The notes under the pieces were generated by a model. That model was not told the origin of the DNA and ran no database searches. It was given only the letters and a program-made list of their open reading frames with translations. From NCBI GenBank assembly GCA_029834535.1, contig JAQMWT010000465.1, positions 1 to 42,924 of the forward strand: a stretch of DNA of 42,924 nt, in the 5' to 3' direction. The position numbers and the translations under genes are program-made. How positions within the stretch are numbered: position 1 is the stretch's first letter; every line of letters begins with the position of its first letter. The DNA is from Chrysophaeum taylorii (Eukaryota; Sar; Pelagophyceae; Pelagomonadales; Pelagomonadaceae). This document shows, piece by piece, positions 10,835-19,271 of the stretch.

Positions 10835-11775
10835 TCACAACGTCGATGGTTCGTTAGCTCTGTAACGTCGCGACGTATGACCTTGGGCCATCCGATGGCG
10901 AATATCATCGCAAGTAGCATCAGCTTCTTGCTCGCGCGCGATCTCATCGAGCGTCAAATTATCGGGAGTTTTATCAATGTAATCCTTGTATGCGGCTGCG
11001 TCCTTGAAGATCTGCGGCTCATCGCGCACGCGGTGCTTCTGACGCTGTCTCGTAGCGTGAGACGTTGCCAGTTTCATCGGATCTTGTTCGGGATCTTCCT
11101 CCTCGTCTCCCGGAAGTTCGGTCCCGACAAACGACAATATAAAGTGACAGCCGGAGGTAGGCATTCCTTGGTCATCAATAGGTCGGGGAAGCTCTTGGAA
11201 CACCAATAAGCGTGGTTCAAAGGTTCCCCAAACTCGTAAGTCTCGATGACATGATCTGTCGGATTGCGGGGGAGACAGTCAGGGATACTCATCCCCGGTG
11301 ACTTTCCAGGCTTGGAACCAAGTTCAGGGTAAAAGTTGGCGAGGCGCATCGCCCAACGAGCAAGCTGTCCAGACGAGTGCGTCGCCTTACGTAAATACGT
11401 CAAATGTCAAATTTCGGTGTTCGGTCTCCAGAACAGTCCGGTGCCCTTCGATATAGGCTCGAAAGTGCGATAGAGGAAGGATAACAACCAGTAGCTCCAG
11501 CCGACGGGGCTCATAATTGCGCATCTCCTTCGGCACGGCCCGGCTCCGAAATTCAATAGCTCGTTCTTCTCGGGTCACTCTTCCTGCCTTGTCCTTGACT
11601 TCGACAATCTGGAAGAGATATGCTCCAATTCCATCCTTGGAAGCGTCGGATCGGATCTGAAAGGGCAGATCATAATCGGGGTGGTAGACTCCTCGGGAAT
11701 GGACCAAGCTTCAATAATCGTATCCCAAGCCTTTTGACACTCGACGTCCACTCGAACCTTACGCCTTCGAGACAT
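10835..11775 (-). pseudogene. RNase H domain of element A
   Basis: Frames from 11707 leftward give RSDASKDGIGAYLFQ (first catalytic aspartate), NYEPRRLELLVVI (catalytic glutamate) and LETEHRNLTF, where the usual TDH is TEH. SGQLARWAMRLANFYPE and DCLPRNP follow, the standard end of gypsy RNase H. A linker toward integrase lies in 10835-11206 (IAREQEADATCDDIRHRM). Frame changes are needed near 11690, 11400 and 11200. The domain degrades template RNA in reverse transcription; this copy is broken. Confidence 0.8.
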
Positions 11776-12673
11776 AGTCGTCTCTGCGGTTCCACAATCT
11801 TCGAGTAGCCTTTCACATATCGGCGGCAGTAAATGCTCATGCCGATGAAAGATCGTATCTGGGTTTTCGGAGAAGTATTCGGTAAAGTACCTGGAATCGG
11901 CATCTTCTGCAGTGCTTCCAGCGTCTTCGGACGCGGCTTCGAGCCTTCTGGGGTCGAAATGTGCCCCATAAATTCTATCTCATCCTTGAGAAGATGGAAC
12001 TTTGCGGTCCGGCCGCTGTACCCTCTCTGTGCCAAATGACACATATCCTCGATCAAAACTTGTAAATGTCGATGAAGATCGTCGGATCCCATCATAATAT
12101 CGTCCCCAAACGCAACCAAGTCTCGATACATCCATTTCGAAAGGTCGCTCGCCATCTGCTTGCAAAAGGAGCTCCGGCAGTCTTCACACCCAGAGGTAAT
12201 CGCAAGAAACTATGAGCTCCAAGTGGGCTAACCATCGTGACAGCGTCATGAGCTGCCGTATCAAGACGAAGGTTGTGATATCCCCATCTAATATCAATGC
12301 ATGTTCGCCAGCGTCGCACGGCGTGAAAAGCTAAAGCGTCGTCTTGTCGAATGTTCGGCCAACTGTCATTGACCAATTGATCGTTGAGCTGACGTAAGTC
12401 AACTCCAGCGCGGAACGCGTTTGACGTTCCAATTTCAGCTCCTTTCTTGGGAAGCATCAATACAGGAAAGCCCCGAGGTGAATTAGCCGGGCGAATGACT
12501 CCATCGCGACACCATTCACTGATCTGCTTGCGGAGACAATCGAGCTTCGCAGGCGTCAATCGGTAGGGCGTCATCTTAATCGGTCGCGGATTCGCGTCTT
12601 TGAATCGTAGAGACACAGGTGGCGAGTCCACAGGTCTCATAATCGGGTCGAAAAAGGCCCAAGAATATTGCAC
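11670..12673 (-). pseudogene. Ty3/gypsy reverse transcriptase of element A
   Basis: The segment 12092-12673 has SPRGFPVLMLPKK, RAGVDLRQLND, DIRWGYHNLRLD and LRLPLGVKTAGAPFAS, the fingers and palm motifs of gypsy RT. A one-base loss near 12152 moves the reading to the next frame, which carries the catalytic box as FGDDIMM and the thumb/connection FIGMSIYCRRYVKGYSKIV. FGDD in place of YVDD/FIDD is a tolerated variant. Another indel at about 12690 breaks the link from the upstream polyprotein (CTCGTCAC, where B has CTCCGTCAT). Confidence 0.9.
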
Positions 12674-15600
12674 ACAGTGACGAGCATCAGCTTCGCGTCG
12701 TCATCTAGGTGCGGCTTGTCAGGAATTCCAAGCTCCTGAACAACCTTGTCAACTTCTCCCTTCGTAGGAATCTTCACTTCCATAGCTTCGTTATCCTTGA
12801 CATGCTCGGGAGTTTGCGGCAGCGGTGCACCATCAGCATCGCGCGGCGCATCTTTCCATGGCACATCGAACTTTTTCTCGTATTTTAATCTCACTTCCGG
12901 GTGGCTTTTGTTGATCTTCTCGCCTTTGATACGAACGCTCGGCTCGCTCTTAGTCTTCGGTACCCGATCTTGCTCAGGATCTGGCGGAACGTTCAAATTT
13001 GGTTGTCGATAATTTGGTAGTCGGGGGGGCCCAGCAGAAGAAGCGTGAGACATCCCCGGCTCATCTGTTGCAGGCGGAAGCAAAGGCACACCCGGCGGTT
13101 TCCATTCGGTGCGATCTTGCTGATCATCAGTCGACACCCATCTTACGACACGTGTGCGCGTGTTTAACAGCGGAACTTGGACGTGACGAAGGGTGGTTTC
13201 CTCGATTTGCAAATAATGTTCGAACGGTCGATCTGCAGGGCTCAACGCGGACGGCAAAGCCTCGCCGCTCAAGTGAAAATCCTTGGTCACAGAGTTGTGC
13301 AGATCGAGTATTAATAAAGCCATCGTGACTGGTGGCACGACAAACGCCAAGTGTTTCAACGAGGTCGTCCTGGAGAAGCCGGCCCCATCAAAATCAAGGG
13401 GCATCGAAAGCAACTCCGCAGTCATTTTAAAATTCAGAGATCGGTAATCGGAACGGTGCGGTCCTACGCGAAGCGGGACACGCGCAACGGTATAAGCTGC
13501 GTCCGTCGCGGCTCGTGATGATCCTAAATTGTTCATCTGAAGTAAATGCCGTTCGTCTGCGTAGCCAGGCGCAGCGGCGAATTCTTGTTGCATATTATTG
13601 CAAGTCTGGGGAACTGCGCGCAAGTGGAGCGGGTGGCTGGAGACGAACAACCGCACGCGACAGCTCATCAAGTTGGGCGTTGTGTCGTAAAAATTGACGA
13701 CGTACACATAAGGATGGAAACGTGCAACATAAGAAATAATCGAGGCCTCCTGCTCTATCAACCACATGAAGAAACCAGCCATCAAGCATAATTTCATCGT
13801 CCAGTGGGAGGCGGTGACTCCCTTGCCAACATCTCTGGAAGTCAAGTTGCACTGAGCGGAGTGTACACAGGGTGGCGACGCGATGCACATCGACGACCAT
13901 TCCGCGTAAGGTAAATCAGTTTCGATCAACCGCAAGGTTGTAACATAGCGACCACGAAGCGTGTGCTGCACCACAGGAATGCTAGGGAAATTCTTGCAGT
14001 GGATCTTGTTGGCGGTGTCCGACGAATCAAGTGCTGACACGACTCGAAACGACGTCCCACACATTTCGTTGGCTCGTTGGAGACCGAAAGTACTGCCTCC
14101 GGCTCCACTGAACAGTATCACCACCTTGCGATAAGTGATCTGAAGCGAATGAGCCTTTTCGTATCGGCGGCGGATCTCCGCTTCGGTGATCTCGCGGCAC
14201 TTCTTCTCATCTTTCTCAGACCGTCGAGCGAAATCGTCGTCTCGCTTGGGTCGTTTGGGGGAGGACGCGTCCAAAGCAGCAGCTGGAGCGTCCTTCTGCG
14301 CCGTGCTCAGCAACATCGGCGGGGGAGATTCGTCGCAGCGCGTCAAGTGGCTAGCGACGGAAACGGTGAAGGAAAGGTTCCCCTTGTCGTACCCTTCTTC
14401 ACATTCGTTCGTAAGCTCGTTGATCGTATAAACGCTCGACTCATCTTCGTATCGAACGATATCGCCACTTGCGAGAACCTCGCCTTGAGTGACGACCGTC
14501 GGCACTACTTGCGTGGAAGTAACAGCCACGCGAGCAGATGACTTGTCGTGCTCTTCGCAAGAAGAGCACATTCCCTCGACAATTCCCAGCTGCTCGTTTT
14601 CAGCAAACGTAGCGACGAAGACCTGTCCTTTTTCCATAGTCTTCGACAAAATAACCGGCAAATTGCAAGTCCGACCGGGCTCGATTTGTAGCGTGCGCGC
14701 AGCGTAAGCAACAACTTCCTGCGCGGCTTCTCCCGGAGCTGTGGAAAGTTTGGTTGTAGAATGTCCCCGCGTCGTCAAGGCTACCGCTCGTTCCGGCGGC
14801 GGGCTGCGGAGATCTTTAATCGTGCTCAAACGAGCGTAAACTCGAGTCTCGACCAGGTCGAGACTCTGCCAAAAGGCGTCGTGCTGATGGTCGTAAATCG
14901 GCACGGTTATCGGATCTCGATCGTAAACAGATCGAAAGGTCACAATGGGTGTATCGACTCGTTCACCCTTGACTTTAATCTTCTTGTGTCCGTAGACGAC
15001 TTGGGTTCGGAGAAAACAGATTCGGTCGTGGGGGTAGTCCACCGCGGCTCCTAAAACTCGGATATCGCGCCCTCCCAACAGGAAAAGACAATTGGTGTCG
15101 GCCACAATAGCGACAATGGGTGCAGCGATGTCGTCGGCGAGACCAACCCGGATCGCGATCCAACGATAGATCGTCGTCGTATTCAACCCCGATCCGCACA
15201 GCCTGCGCTTAATCGGAAGCTCGCCTTCATCGAAAATCAACTTATCTTTGGCCAACTTTCTGACCATTTCGCGGCAAATATAGGAAACATCTGCCATTCC
15301 ATCAACACCGATGGTCGTCGAGAATTTCGGTCCGTCACGATTCCTGTAGATGTGACAAGCCATAAACGTCAGAGTACCCGTATCCAAACAACAGAGTGTA
15401 ACCAAATCATCTTCGATAGTCTTGCCATCTCGCGGCGTTAACGAAGTGTGAGAACATTGGGCCCTAACTCGCTCGTCGCCGGGATTGGGCATCGACACCG
15501 CGGCTTGAGCTCTCGTTTCATTTGTCGTCGTCGTCATCGACGCAGCGCTCGCGGCAGCCTCTTTATCTGGCGCCTTCCGCTCTTCCATGACAATCTCGGA

Positions 15601-15840
15601 GGGAATCAATATCGGTAGGGGATCCCCATCTTCGGCGTTCTCTGAAGCAAAAGACCTCCCCCATAACTCGTTCATTTCGTCTTTCCATAATGCGTCCGTA
15701 TATTCATTCGTCATCTGTTGATCGTCACAGTCGGTGCCGATCGGTTCCATGTCGGCTGCGGCTTCGATTCCGTAGCTGAGCGGTCGTTCTGGTGACTTCT
15801 TTGGCAAGAAGCTCCGAGTTCTCGTCCACCAATTCTGCAA
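12637..15840 (-). CDS. Protease - C5 cytosine methyltransferase polyprotein segment
   Basis: 1067 codons without a stop. Residues 150-290 look like a retropepsin: VDGMADVSYI in the active-site place and LFLLGGRDIRVLGAAVDY as the C-terminal I/LLG strand. Residues 570-880 carry C5-methyltransferase motifs in canonical order: I, VVILFSGAGGSTFGLQ; IV, ASPPCVHSAQCN with the catalytic Pro-Cys; an ENV-like WLIEQEAS with the glutamate; VIII, SCRVRLFV; IX/X, RSLNFKMTAELLSMPLDF and LAFVVPPVTM. Such enzymes methylate cytosine C5 using S-adenosylmethionine. Residues 950-1067 are the linker to RT. The frame is open from the TAG at 15853, so the start is nominal; it was probably one Gag-Pol frame. Element B has the same arrangement at 32114-35358. 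Confidence 0.85.
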   Translation of the reverse strand: MQNWWTRTRSFLPKKSPERPLSYGIEAAADMEPIGTDCDDQQMTNEYTDALWKDEMNELWGRSFASENAEDGDPLPILIPSEIVMEERKAPDKEAAASAASMTTTTNETRAQAAVSMPNPGDERVRAQCSHTSLTPRDGKTIEDDLVTLCCLDTGTLTFMACHIYRNRDGPKFSTTIGVDGMADVSYICREMVRKLAKDKLIFDEGELPIKRRLCGSGLNTTTIYRWIAIRVGLADDIAAPIVAIVADTNCLFLLGGRDIRVLGAAVDYPHDRICFLRTQVVYGHKKIKVKGERVDTPIVTFRSVYDRDPITVPIYDHQHDAFWQSLDLVETRVYARLSTIKDLRSPPPERAVALTTRGHSTTKLSTAPGEAAQEVVAYAARTLQIEPGRTCNLPVILSKTMEKGQVFVATFAENEQLGIVEGMCSSCEEHDKSSARVAVTSTQVVPTVVTQGEVLASGDIVRYEDESSVYTINELTNECEEGYDKGNLSFTVSVASHLTRCDESPPPMLLSTAQKDAPAAALDASSPKRPKRDDDFARRSEKDEKKCREITEAEIRRRYEKAHSLQITYRKVVILFSGAGGSTFGLQRANEMCGTSFRVVSALDSSDTANKIHCKNFPSIPVVQHTLRGRYVTTLRLIETDLPYAEWSSMCIASPPCVHSAQCNLTSRDVGKGVTASHWTMKLCLMAGFFMWLIEQEASIISYVARFHPYVYVVNFYDTTPNLMSCRVRLFVSSHPLHLRAVPQTCNNMQQEFAAAPGYADERHLLQMNNLGSSRAATDAAYTVARVPLRVGPHRSDYRSLNFKMTAELLSMPLDFDGAGFSRTTSLKHLAFVVPPVTMALLILDLHNSVTKDFHLSGEALPSALSPADRPFEHYLQIEETTLRHVQVPLLNTRTRVVRWVSTDDQQDRTEWKPPGVPLLPPATDEPGMSHASSAGPPRLPNYRQPNLNVPPDPEQDRVPKTKSEPSVRIKGEKINKSHPEVRLKYEKKFDVPWKDAPRDADGAPLPQTPEHVKDNEAMEVKIPTKGEVDKVVQELGIPDKPHLDDDAKLMLVTVCNILGPFSTRL

Positions 15841-15852
15841 GTTCCACGTCGA

Positions 15853-16875
15853 CTATGCTTCGTCCAAATCGAGAGTGCTGCTAATCTTCTTCTTAAATCC
15901 ATCTTCTTCGCTTGGGTTCGGCTCTACTCCAGCAACGCCGTCACGGCTCTTCTCTCTTGGCGGTGACAAATCCGGGCATTGCTTAAATCGGGAAAGCGTC
16001 CCTTTCGTCTTCGGACCGTGCACGTGGCCTCTCGTCCGACGTATTATGCGTTTTCGTGTCCTTTTCTTCCGGCGGCGAGTCCGTGGCTCGATCCGTCGTA
16101 ACCGAAACCGTTTCGGGGGGTCCGCAGGAAAAGATGGCGTCGTCCCCGATGTCAACTCTATCGCAAGATCATCGTCTGTATCGCTCGCAATTGTCATCGT
16201 CTCAACTGTCGAATGATCATCCGTGTTATCGCTGTAGAAATCCTTGTCTTGCTCACTGCCAGTCCGGTCGCAAAAGGTCATCTCGGGGGGATCCAAAGAT
16301 AAGCCGATAGCGTCGAGGGCTTCCTCGTCAAAAACAAACGGCGGGTCGTCCTTGGACGACGCGCAAAGTAACATAATCGAGGACACTGGTTCACAAGGTA
16401 TGGCCTCTTCGTCTTCCGAGTCCGAATCGCCTTCCCAGTATCGTGGAGCTTCGAGTTCATCGCTCGACTCTTCGAGTTCATCGCTCGACATCTCTTCATA
16501 AATCTGTGCCAAAGACCGACGATCGGTCAGCACGACGTTGGGTGGCTCGTCCGGCTGTGGGCGAGCAAGATCTTCGAATGCGGCCGCAAAAGCGTCGGCT
16601 GCGTTGTCGGAGCGGGTGTCCGTGTTCGGGTACATCATCACTCCTAATGGTAGCTGTTGACCGCACGGGGTCGTGAACGCGAAAGTAGCGCTCAAAGAAC
16701 CCAAATTATATCGGTATCGGCCTCCGTCGTGTTCGTCGTCGCACGATCGGCGTCGTCTGTGCCGGCGCGAACTTCGACTGGAGCTCTTGTTATCTTTGTC
16801 TCTCTCTGGCGTCAGTTCGGCAGGTCCTAGCATCTCTGGATCGGCTTCGTCCCTGTAGGCGACTGGTGCTCCCAA
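15853..16875 (-). CDS. Gag C-terminal / pre-protease segment of element A
   Basis: About 340 codons in the same frame as both neighbours, bounded by in-frame TAGs at 16882-16884 and 15853-15855. It begins with an Arg/Ser-rich stretch (SSSRSSRRHRRRRS) that may bind RNA in place of a zinc-knuckle nucleocapsid. Then come TTPCGQQLPLGVMMYPNTDT and an acidic Ser/Glu region. Element B has the same segment with DEDEPTWNLQ where A has DEA-stop-STWNLQ, so the second TAG is a nonsense change of a GAG codon. Confidence 0.7.
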   Translation of the reverse strand: MGAPVAYRDEADPEMLGPAELTPERDKDNKSSSRSSRRHRRRRSCDDEHDGGRYRYNLGSLSATFAFTTPCGQQLPLGVMMYPNTDTRSDNAADAFAAAFEDLARPQPDEPPNVVLTDRRSLAQIYEEMSSDELEESSDELEAPRYWEGDSDSEDEEAIPCEPVSSIMLLCASSKDDPPFVFDEEALDAIGLSLDPPEMTFCDRTGSEQDKDFYSDNTDDHSTVETMTIASDTDDDLAIELTSGTTPSFPADPPKRFRLRRIEPRTRRRKKRTRKRIIRRTRGHVHGPKTKGTLSRFKQCPDLSPPREKSRDGVAGVEPNPSEEDGFKKKISSTLDLDEA

Positions 16876-16881
16876 GTCTAT

Positions 16882-18684
16882 CTAAACTGCCTCAATCGTC
16901 TCGTCTATCGAAACATCGACACGTGCGTCGTCTTCTTGCCCGAACTCCGACCAAACGTAAATTAACTCACCGTTGGCGAATAAATCCATGCCTCGGGGTC
17001 GGAATCGAAATTCTTTCCGCTCTGGCGGTTTCTTCCTTAGGAAACAGTGAGCTCGCATCCTTATCGTCGGCACGCTCATCTTCCTCTTATCCATGCTGAT
17101 CGTCCCATCCAAATTCGATTCTGGGCGGCAGCTATACTCATCCCTCATAGTCTGTTCGGGATCTTTCTTTATCACATAGCCATCATCATATGCAGGCTGC
17201 AAATCTTTGAACTCTTCGTTCGTGAGTAATACGCCAGGGCTTTCACAGAGCTCCAAAGGCGGTTCATGCATTTTAAGGTTCTTCACCTCGTATTTCGTAT
17301 CCATCTTCTCGGCCACTTCACTCGGCCTATCATCAGCTCCATCGCTTTTAATGCCGGCAGTCGCCTCGTCACTAAAAATGTCCGCACACGAAACGTCTGC
17401 CATCGTCATAAAGAACAAAACGTATGCAAAAACGTCTGCAATCGGTTCGTCGGGGGGCCCTGCGAGAGAAGAAGACGTCGTCCCCGACGTCACATCTGTC
17501 AAGAAATGGCCATCAGAGAGCACGTGACGTTCGATGGGCGTGTAAACAGGTGCGCGCTTATCATTAGAGATAATCCTCTGCGACGCATCGTTGATCGATC
17601 GTGGAGACGAAGTGTCATCCACTCGAATGTCCGGAGGTAGACTCATAGCATCGAGCGTAGCAGCGGCGGGTCCATTCCTTTGGGCGTCATCGGCTGCGCG
17701 GGGCTCGTAAATCGGATTCAAACTTAACTCCGGCTCGTCGTCAAAACCAAGGGCTGTGTTAGCTGACGACCAATCGTATCGTGCCACAAACGGTGACGCC
17801 GGGTCAGAAGCGGTTGTTGGCTTCGGCCCGTAGTCTAACGACGCTTCGGTCAGATTCTTCGATCCTGTGGGGATTTTGGTTTGGGTGAGCTCCTTCGACT
17901 TGGATTGCTCTTGCTCGTAGTTTAACGACGTTTCGGTCATCTCGGACGACTCGTCGTCGTCGTCGCGCGGCTTCCTAACTTTCGCGCGCGTTCGCGTAGG
18001 CGGCGGTTCCTCCGAGGGTCGGAATTCTCCCTCAGGACTGCTCGCTCGCCTCGAGCGACTCGGCGTGCGCCATTCATCCCTCCCGCGGGTCAACAGTCGT
18101 GCTTGCTCGTATAACTCATATGATCGAGCGTGTGCGTGCCGCAGTTGCTCTTGCATTACCCCTATCTTCTTCTGGCGTAGCCATTCACGCCGCATATTCT
18201 CTTCTTCTATCAGCTGGATGAGGATCTCTTGGGCGCGCTCATTTTCTCGACGTATATCGCGCAAATGCGCTTCGTATATTTTCGTAATGTTCGGTGGTTC
18301 ATCGTCTCGCGCACGTTCTGGATGGGCTGCCGGTTGCCTCGCCGGCGGCACTCTCGGCGGTTCATCGCCGTTGTAGTTCGGCTCCTCTTCCTCATCATCA
18401 TCATCATTATCATGCCGTTCGTTCGTCCCCTCGGGACGACTTGAAGGTTCGGTTTCTCGTATCTGCTCGTCAGCAGCGTCGTCTTCCTCCATATCGGCGT
18501 CGGCTCGCTCCAATCGGCCAAAATCAGAACGGGTCCAAGAAGGTCGAGTCGTCGTCGTTCTCGTGCTCCTACGACTCTGGGACTTTAACTCGTCCACGTC
18601 ACGCGCAATATCGTCGCCGCGTGCGTCTTCCACCGACCGATCTATCGGTTCCGGTGGGCGGCAGAGTCCGTCTCTGCCCGGCAA
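16882..18684 (-). CDS. Gag-like N-terminal protein of element A, 600 aa
   Basis: Residues 60-110 are acidic. Residues 130-200 form a charged coiled coil (IYEAHLRDIRRENERAQEIL). A basic patch follows (TPSRSRRASSP, then TRAKVRKPRDDDD). These parts match element B's N-terminal Gag. After about residue 245 the similarity stops. Where B has a capsid-like helical domain, A has unrelated sequence, including two copies of a peptide (MTETSLNYE, LTEASLDYG) encoded by the recurring 20-base motif. No capsid fold is recognisable, so A may have needed capsid in trans. Ends in TAG at 16882, in frame with what follows. Confidence 0.7.
   Translation of the reverse strand: MPGRDGLCRPPEPIDRSVEDARGDDIARDVDELKSQSRRSTRTTTTRPSWTRSDFGRLERADADMEEDDAADEQIRETEPSSRPEGTNERHDNDDDDEEEEPNYNGDEPPRVPPARQPAAHPERARDDEPPNITKIYEAHLRDIRRENERAQEILIQLIEEENMRREWLRQKKIGVMQEQLRHAHARSYELYEQARLLTRGRDEWRTPSRSRRASSPEGEFRPSEEPPPTRTRAKVRKPRDDDDESSEMTETSLNYEQEQSKSKELTQTKIPTGSKNLTEASLDYGPKPTTASDPASPFVARYDWSSANTALGFDDEPELSLNPIYEPRAADDAQRNGPAAATLDAMSLPPDIRVDDTSSPRSINDASQRIISNDKRAPVYTPIERHVLSDGHFLTDVTSGTTSSSLAGPPDEPIADVFAYVLFFMTMADVSCADIFSDEATAGIKSDGADDRPSEVAEKMDTKYEVKNLKMHEPPLELCESPGVLLTNEEFKDLQPAYDDGYVIKKDPEQTMRDEYSCRPESNLDGTISMDKRKMSVPTIRMRAHCFLRKKPPERKEFRFRPRGMDLFANGELIYVWSEFGQEDDARVDVSIDETIEAV
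17833..17852 (-). repeat. Recurring 20-base motif, copy 1
   Basis: Reads TGACCGAAGCGTCGTTAGAC on the minus strand, two differences from the consensus TGACCGAAACGTCGTTAAAC. Lies in A gag, encoding LTEASLD. Confidence 0.7.
17920..17939 (-). repeat. Recurring 20-base motif, copy 2
   Basis: Exact consensus TGACCGAAACGTCGTTAAAC on the minus strand, followed by TAC, encoding MTETSLNY in A gag. It lies 87 bases from copy 1. Confidence 0.8.
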
Positions 18685-18934
18685 TAAATGCCTTAGTGAG
18701 TTGCGATCTCACTCCGCTCGCCTGCGGCAGCGGTACCCGGGTTGCGCGTCGGCTCGAACCGATCCGCGCGTCGTCACCTCCGACGACCAAAGTATCCGGC
18801 CGGGGATCTTTCCCACGGCGATGGTCCCTTTCGAACTCTTCTCGGCGCGCTTGATCAGGGCGCGCACGGCTTGTCCGGACCGTGTAGAGAATGCAAGATG
18901 CACTCGTCCGCTGCGACCGATGTGGTCGCTCGAA

Positions 18935-18952
18935 TCTCGCATTCCTCAACCA
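18935..18952 (-). promoter_or_regulatory. Primer-binding site of element A
   Basis: Two bases inside the 5' LTR the minus strand reads TGGTTGAGGAATGCGAGA. A TGG start is expected for pairing with a tRNA CCA end. Element B has TGGTGGAGAAATACGAGA at the same place. The primer tRNA is not identified. Confidence 0.7.
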
Positions 18953-18954
18953 TA

Positions 18955-19271
18955 TGTGGCGGAAAGGGGAATTTGCCTACCTAGGCTCACCTTCGAATCT
19001 AGGCTCGCCGCTCACGCCCGTGCTCTTGATATCGAGTCAACTGGACGTGGAAGGCCGTTCAACCGCCACACAACCACAAACAACTTCCGTGCCTGGTCAT
19101 TACAACTTGAGGATCGGCTGTTGCTTTATGATCAAGAACTCTTGAATCACAGAAACCAGGGAAGATGATGTCATAGAGAAAACTGACATCATCAGATCGG
19201 AGTAGGGTGCCCCTGGTAACGGGGGGACCAAAAGGAGGTGTAAGCCTTAGGAGGAGGAAGTTTCCGCCACA
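18955..19271 (-). repeat. 5' LTR of element A
   Basis: 317 bp, TGTGGCGGAAA...TTTCCGCCACA, followed on the right by CCTTG, the target duplication shared with 8516-8520. The LTR should hold promoter and polyadenylation signals; no strong TATA box is obvious. Confidence 0.93.

Larger units (their letters stand above)
8521..19271 (-). mobile_element. Complete Ty3/gypsy element 'A' with methyltransferase
   Basis: A 10.75-kb element flanked by LTRs (8521-8834 and 18955-19271) and by the 5-bp target duplication CCTTG (8516-8520 and 19272-19276). Both LTRs begin TGTGGCGGAAA and end TTTCCGCCACA, an 11-bp perfect inverted terminus. On the minus strand the order is LTR, PBS, Gag, protease, C5 methyltransferase, RT, RNase H, integrase, LTR. 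RT before integrase defines Ty3/gypsy. The LTRs differ at roughly 20-25 positions by eye. Two in-frame TAGs, several frameshifts in RT/RNase H, stops in integrase and a SINE-like insertion show that it is no longer autonomous. Confidence 0.95.

Noticed and set aside
12746..18854. Many plus-strand frames of 60-190 codons across element A
   Set aside because: They are antisense shadows of the GC-rich gag-pol frame, without motifs of their own.
18919..18954. tRNA-like 3' end (TCGAATCTCGC then ACCA) on the plus strand
   Set aside because: There is no acceptor 5' strand, D-arm or anticodon arm nearby, the spacing is off by one, and it is explained as the primer-binding region of element A.
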